This document shows, in pieces, positions 61,174-64,000 of a stretch of DNA of 64,000 bases. The position numbers and the translations under genes were made by a program. The stretch lies in contig NZ_JNWO01000019.1 in NCBI RefSeq assembly GCF_000716435.1, forward strand, positions 124,001 through 188,000, given 5' to 3'. Each line of letters starts with the position of its first letter. Within the stretch, counting starts at the first letter, position 1. Under the pieces are notes generated by a model that was not told where the DNA came from, made no database searches, and saw nothing but the letters and a program-made list of their open reading frames with translations. Source of the DNA: Streptomyces xylophagus. Lineage in GTDB: Bacteria > Actinomycetota > Actinomycetes > Streptomycetales > Streptomycetaceae.

Positions 61174-61182
61174 GCCTACTCC
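61167..61182. repeat. 16-bp palindrome spanning two convergent stop codons
   Basis: GGAGTAGGCCTACTCC is perfectly self-complementary. TAG at 61171-61173 ends the DAK2 gene and the complement of 61176-61178 ends the TPR gene. Confidence 0.8.
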
Positions 61183-64000
61183 TGGGCCGTCTGCTCCTCC
61201 ATGAGCTGGAGCAGCTGCTCCGCCTCGGCACGACGCGCCTGTACCGTCTCGTCGCCGTCGTCGGCACCCTCGTAGGCCTTCAGCACGCCACGCGCGCGTG
61301 CCGCCGCGTCGGCCGGGCGGCTGAGGTCGGCCTCCAGCCAGCCCGCGGCGAGTTCGGCGCCGGTACGGGTGTGCACCGCGCCCTCCCCGAGGGCGGCGAA
61401 CACGGAGACCGCCTCCGCCGTCTGCGTCAGGGCGTCCTCGAACGCGGTCTGGATCGCGGTGTCCTCGGCCTCCTCGGCGACGGAACGGGCCAGCAGTTCG
61501 CCGAACTGGCGGTGGGTGTGGCCGAGTTCACCGGTGAGCCGCTGCCGCGCCTCCTCGTCGTCCGTCACGAGCAGCGCCGCCTCGCACTCCTCGATCGCGG
61601 CCGACATCAACTCCCGCGCACCGTCCAGGCCCCGGTCCTCCCGGTCCGCGCGCAACGCCAGCCACCCGCGGGCGCGCAGCGAGCGGACGAGCCCGTGCAC
61701 GTTCCCCAGGGACCGCCACAGTTCACCCGCGCGCGCGTACGCCTGATCCGCCTCGGCGTGCAGCCCCGCGTGCCCCAGCGACTCGGCCGCGAGGTGCGCG
61801 AGCGTCGCGTGGTCGTTCTGCTCGGGCCACTCCCGCGCGATCTCGGCGGCCTGCAACCGCCGCTCGGCAGCCGCCCGGTGCTCGCCCAGCTCGCTCAGAC
61901 AGTCCCCGAGCCACCACTGCGTCTGTACGACCGCACCGTCGCCGTGCGTCTCGGCCGTTAGGTCGGGCAGCGCCGACTCCAGCACCTCCGCGGCCTCGGC
62001 CCATCGGCCCTGGCGCAGCAGGAAGCCGCCCAGCTGGTGCCGTGCCCAGGCGCCCAGCGTCGGGCCCTCGCCCGCCTCGTCGGACCAGTGCGCGGCCTCC
62101 AGGGCGTGTTCCGCGGCCTCCTCGGACCGCCCCCGGCCGCCGAGCACCTCGGCGAGCTGAAGATGCAGTTGCGCCCGCCCTGGAGCCTCCAGATACGGCC
62201 CGCCGTGCTCCAGGGCCGCCCGCAGCGCCCGCTCCGCCTCCGCGACGTCCCCGAGGTGATGGGCGAGCCCGGCCAGCCGGGCCTCGTACTCCACCGCGAA
62301 CCACGGCAGCCCCGCACCCACGAAGGCCGTCGTCGCCTTCGAGAACAGCCGTACGGCCGTCTCCACGTCCCCGCCCCGCACCGCGAGCTCGGCCAGCATC
62401 GCCTGCCCCTCGGCCCCCCGCGCGGCCAGCCGGACATCGTCCCCGGTGTGCCCCTCGACAAGGGCCAACACTTCTCGTACGGCGGCTTCGGCGGCGGCCA
62501 GGACCGCACTGTCGGGGGAGTCGCCCGGGTCCTCCTGCACGCCCCGCATCAGAATGCGGGCCCGGCTCATCAGCACGGCCGCCGTCTGCCGTACGCCGGT
62601 GCCGTCCTCGGAGTACAGGGCGAGCACCCCGTCGTAGGGCTCGGCGATCGCCAGGAGAGCCTCGTCGATCTCGCCCGTGAGAGCACGTACGTACGCTCCA
62701 CGCGCGCGTGCCGCCAGCGCCTCCCCGGGGTCGCCCGCCTCCGCGTACAGCTCGGCGGCGCGCTCGAAGAGGGCGATGCCCTCCGGGCCCTGGTCCATTG
62801 CCTGGTGGTCGGCGATCTCGGCACGGTCGAGGGCGGCAAGCTCCACGCCCTCGGCGGCCCGGGCGACCGCCAACCAGGCCTCTACGGCGTGCGGTTGGAG
62901 CGTGTCCGACAACCGCCGCGCCTCCGTGAGGAGTTCGGCGAGGTCCTTCTCCGAGGCGGGTTCAGGTGTGGTGTTCGTCTGTACCGGTGCCGCGACCGGC
63001 CGGCCCGCCGAACGCACTCCCAGGGGCAGCCGTTCCACCAGGGGCCGCTGGTCCATACGCGCGCGTGCCCGGTCGCCGACGTACGTCGTGCCGTTGCGCT
63101 CGTCGAAGCGGGCGGCCAGCGCGAGGGTCTCCACGCGTGCGTGCGCGGCGAGTTCGCGTGCCGTCCACGCGCGGCCGGCCGGTCCCGGCACCCGCTGGTC
63201 GCCGAGCCCCAGCTCGGTCAGGCGGTCCATCAGCAGGGTCACCACGGACAGGAAGTCCAGCCCGCTACGAGGGTTCCCGGAGTCCGTGAAGTACGCCGGA
63301 CGCTCCGCGAGCAGCTCGAGACCGCGCGCCTCGTTGCCGCTCAGCGCGCAGAACTCCACATGGTCCGCGTACGCGCCCCGCATGCTCTCCATGGGCCGTA
63401 CGAGACGGAAACCCCGAAGGTGATGGGCGCGCGCCTCGTCGGCCCGCCCGAGGCGCAGCAGGGGCGCCAGGGAGGACGCCAGGACGGTGTGCGGCTCGTG
63501 GGCGCAGGTGAACTCGCCCTCCAGGACCGGCTCCCACAGGGTGAGGGCCTCGGCGTCCCGCTCGCGCCGCACCTGCCACTCGCCCTGGCTGTGCAGCTCG
63601 CACGCGTGGCAGTCGGCCATGGTGTCCCGGTCGGCGGCCAGCCACGCGGCGTAGGCCCGCTCGGCCCTGTCCAGGTCCCCGATGTGCGAGGCGACGCTGA
63701 ACTCGGCGCTGCGGACGGCCCGTTCGGAGTGTCCGGCCAGCCGGTAGCGGTGCTCCATCTCGCCGAGCCACTTCTCGATGGAGGCGAGCGGGATGTGCGG
63801 CTGGCCGAGCATGCCGGACGACATCCACTTGAAGACCCAGTGCAGCGAGTGGACCTCGTACTCGTCGAAGTCCTCGGGCTTCTCGTCCCACATGCGCAGC
63901 AGGCGCGCGAAGGGGACGAACATCTTGTCCTTCTCGGAGCTGTAGTTGTAGACCTTCAGCTGGTGTCCGAGCGCCTCGATCACCGCGAGCGGGATGTCCA
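61176..64000 (-). CDS. Large TPR protein (5' end outside window)
   Basis: The frame is open to the end of the window; an internal ATG at 63983 (MIEALGHQLK) is preceded by in-frame DIPLAV, so the true start is upstream. More than 940 residues are visible. They are almost entirely alpha-helical TPR-like repeats, with recurring patterns such as AERALRAALEHGGPYLE, EAAEVLESALPDL and ADQAYARAGELWRSLGN. A middle proline-rich spacer (TTPEPASEK) separates two repeat blocks. No enzyme domain appears in the visible part. It probably mediates protein-protein interaction. Convergent with the DAK2 gene, 2 bases away. Confidence 0.82.
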   Translation of the reverse strand, partial: DIPLAVIEALGHQLKVYNYSSEKDKMFVPFARLLRMWDEKPEDFDEYEVHSLHWVFKWMSSGMLGQPHIPLASIEKWLGEMEHRYRLAGHSERAVRSAEFSVASHIGDLDRAERAYAAWLAADRDTMADCHACELHSQGEWQVRRERDAEALTLWEPVLEGEFTCAHEPHTVLASSLAPLLRLGRADEARAHHLRGFRLVRPMESMRGAYADHVEFCALSGNEARGLELLAERPAYFTDSGNPRSGLDFLSVVTLLMDRLTELGLGDQRVPGPAGRAWTARELAAHARVETLALAARFDERNGTTYVGDRARARMDQRPLVERLPLGVRSAGRPVAAPVQTNTTPEPASEKDLAELLTEARRLSDTLQPHAVEAWLAVARAAEGVELAALDRAEIADHQAMDQGPEGIALFERAAELYAEAGDPGEALAARARGAYVRALTGEIDEALLAIAEPYDGVLALYSEDGTGVRQTAAVLMSRARILMRGVQEDPGDSPDSAVLAAAEAAVREVLALVEGHTGDDVRLAARGAEGQAMLAELAVRGGDVETAVRLFSKATTAFVGAGLPWFAVEYEARLAGLAHHLGDVAEAERALRAALEHGGPYLEAPGRAQLHLQLAEVLGGRGRSEEAAEHALEAAHWSDEAGEGPTLGAWARHQLGGFLLRQGRWAEAAEVLESALPDLTAETHGDGAVVQTQWWLGDCLSELGEHRAAAERRLQAAEIAREWPEQNDHATLAHLAAESLGHAGLHAEADQAYARAGELWRSLGNVHGLVRSLRARGWLALRADREDRGLDGARELMSAAIEECEAALLVTDDEEARQRLTGELGHTHRQFGELLARSVAEEAEDTAIQTAFEDALTQTAEAVSVFAALGEGAVHTRTGAELAAGWLEADLSRPADAAARARGVLKAYEGADDGDETVQARRAEAEQLLQLMEEQTAQE

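Noticed and set aside
1..64000. Biosynthetic gene cluster, prophage, transposase or CRISPR array
   Set aside because: No PKS, NRPS, terpene or lanthipeptide enzymes, no phage structural genes, no transposase or integrase, and no repeat-spacer array were seen on either strand.

Overview
The window is a very GC-rich actinobacterial chromosome segment, almost certainly from a Streptomyces species. Supporting signs are tandem conservons (cvnABCD), a lysine-tailed HupS-type HU protein, an XRE/DUF397/ATPase trio, F420 biosynthesis (cofC), many GTG starts, TTA codons confined to accessory genes, and a gene order that from memory matches the S. coelicolor cimA-pccB-conservon-gltX-leuCD-hupS-gpsA-ddl-thiL-thiD-rpmB core.

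Layout. 1-1.3 kb: 3' end of cimA. 1.3-25.4 kb: an accessory block between cimA and pccB. It holds two paralogous lipoproteins, a divergent secreted GH30/GH3 glycosidase pair around a near-perfect palindrome, a TPM-like glycine-rich membrane protein, an NB-ARC-type WD40 protein without its ATPase head, a marR/FUSC exporter pair, a two-component system divergent from an ABC-2 transporter, an XRE/DUF397/anti-sigma-like trio with a 13-bp inverted-repeat operator, an NB-ARC/TPR STAND protein, an MFS/AraC/YcaQ group and a YceI protein. 25.8-27.6 kb: pccB-pccE acyl-CoA carboxylase. 27.7-30.8 kb: a NACHT-LRR (NLR-like) STAND protein between pccE and the conservons. 30.9-41.1 kb: two tandem conservons on the minus strand. 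In both, the cvnC 3' end and the cvnD 5' half, including the GTPase P-loop, are missing at almost the same place. 41.7-45.8 kb: a small duplicated-motif protein, an FAH-family enzyme, gltX, a DUF4241 protein and a HAD hydrolase. 45.85-46.37 kb: five tRNAs (Gln-Glu-Glu-Gln-Glu). 46.4-47.7 kb: a divergent MerR/DUF4188 pair. 47.8-50.8 kb: ndgR divergent from leuCD. 51-61.2 kb: hupS, cofC, plsC-gpsA-ddl, a DUF3515 lipoprotein, an Lrp-type RAM protein, thiL-thiD, rpmB and a DAK2 protein. 61.2-64 kb: a large TPR protein cut by the window end.

How the parts work together. The core codes for branched-chain amino-acid synthesis (cimA, leuCD with ndgR), malonyl/methylmalonyl-CoA supply (pccBE), phospholipid precursor synthesis (plsC, gpsA), cell wall (ddl), thiamine (thiL, thiD) and translation (gltX, tRNAs, rpmB). 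The accessory genes add glucan degradation, efflux and signalling.

Most notable observations. (1) Three STAND-related genes (headless NB-ARC-WD40, NB-ARC-TPR, NACHT-LRR) sit in or next to the accessory block, and the two with intact ATPase domains each carry a TTA codon, which suggests bldA-dependent expression. (2) Both conservons show a parallel cvnC/cvnD junction deletion ending at a 99-bp identical block, which is either a gene-conversion-spread deletion or an assembly fault. (3) Several divergent gene pairs have strong inverted repeats between them that look like operators.
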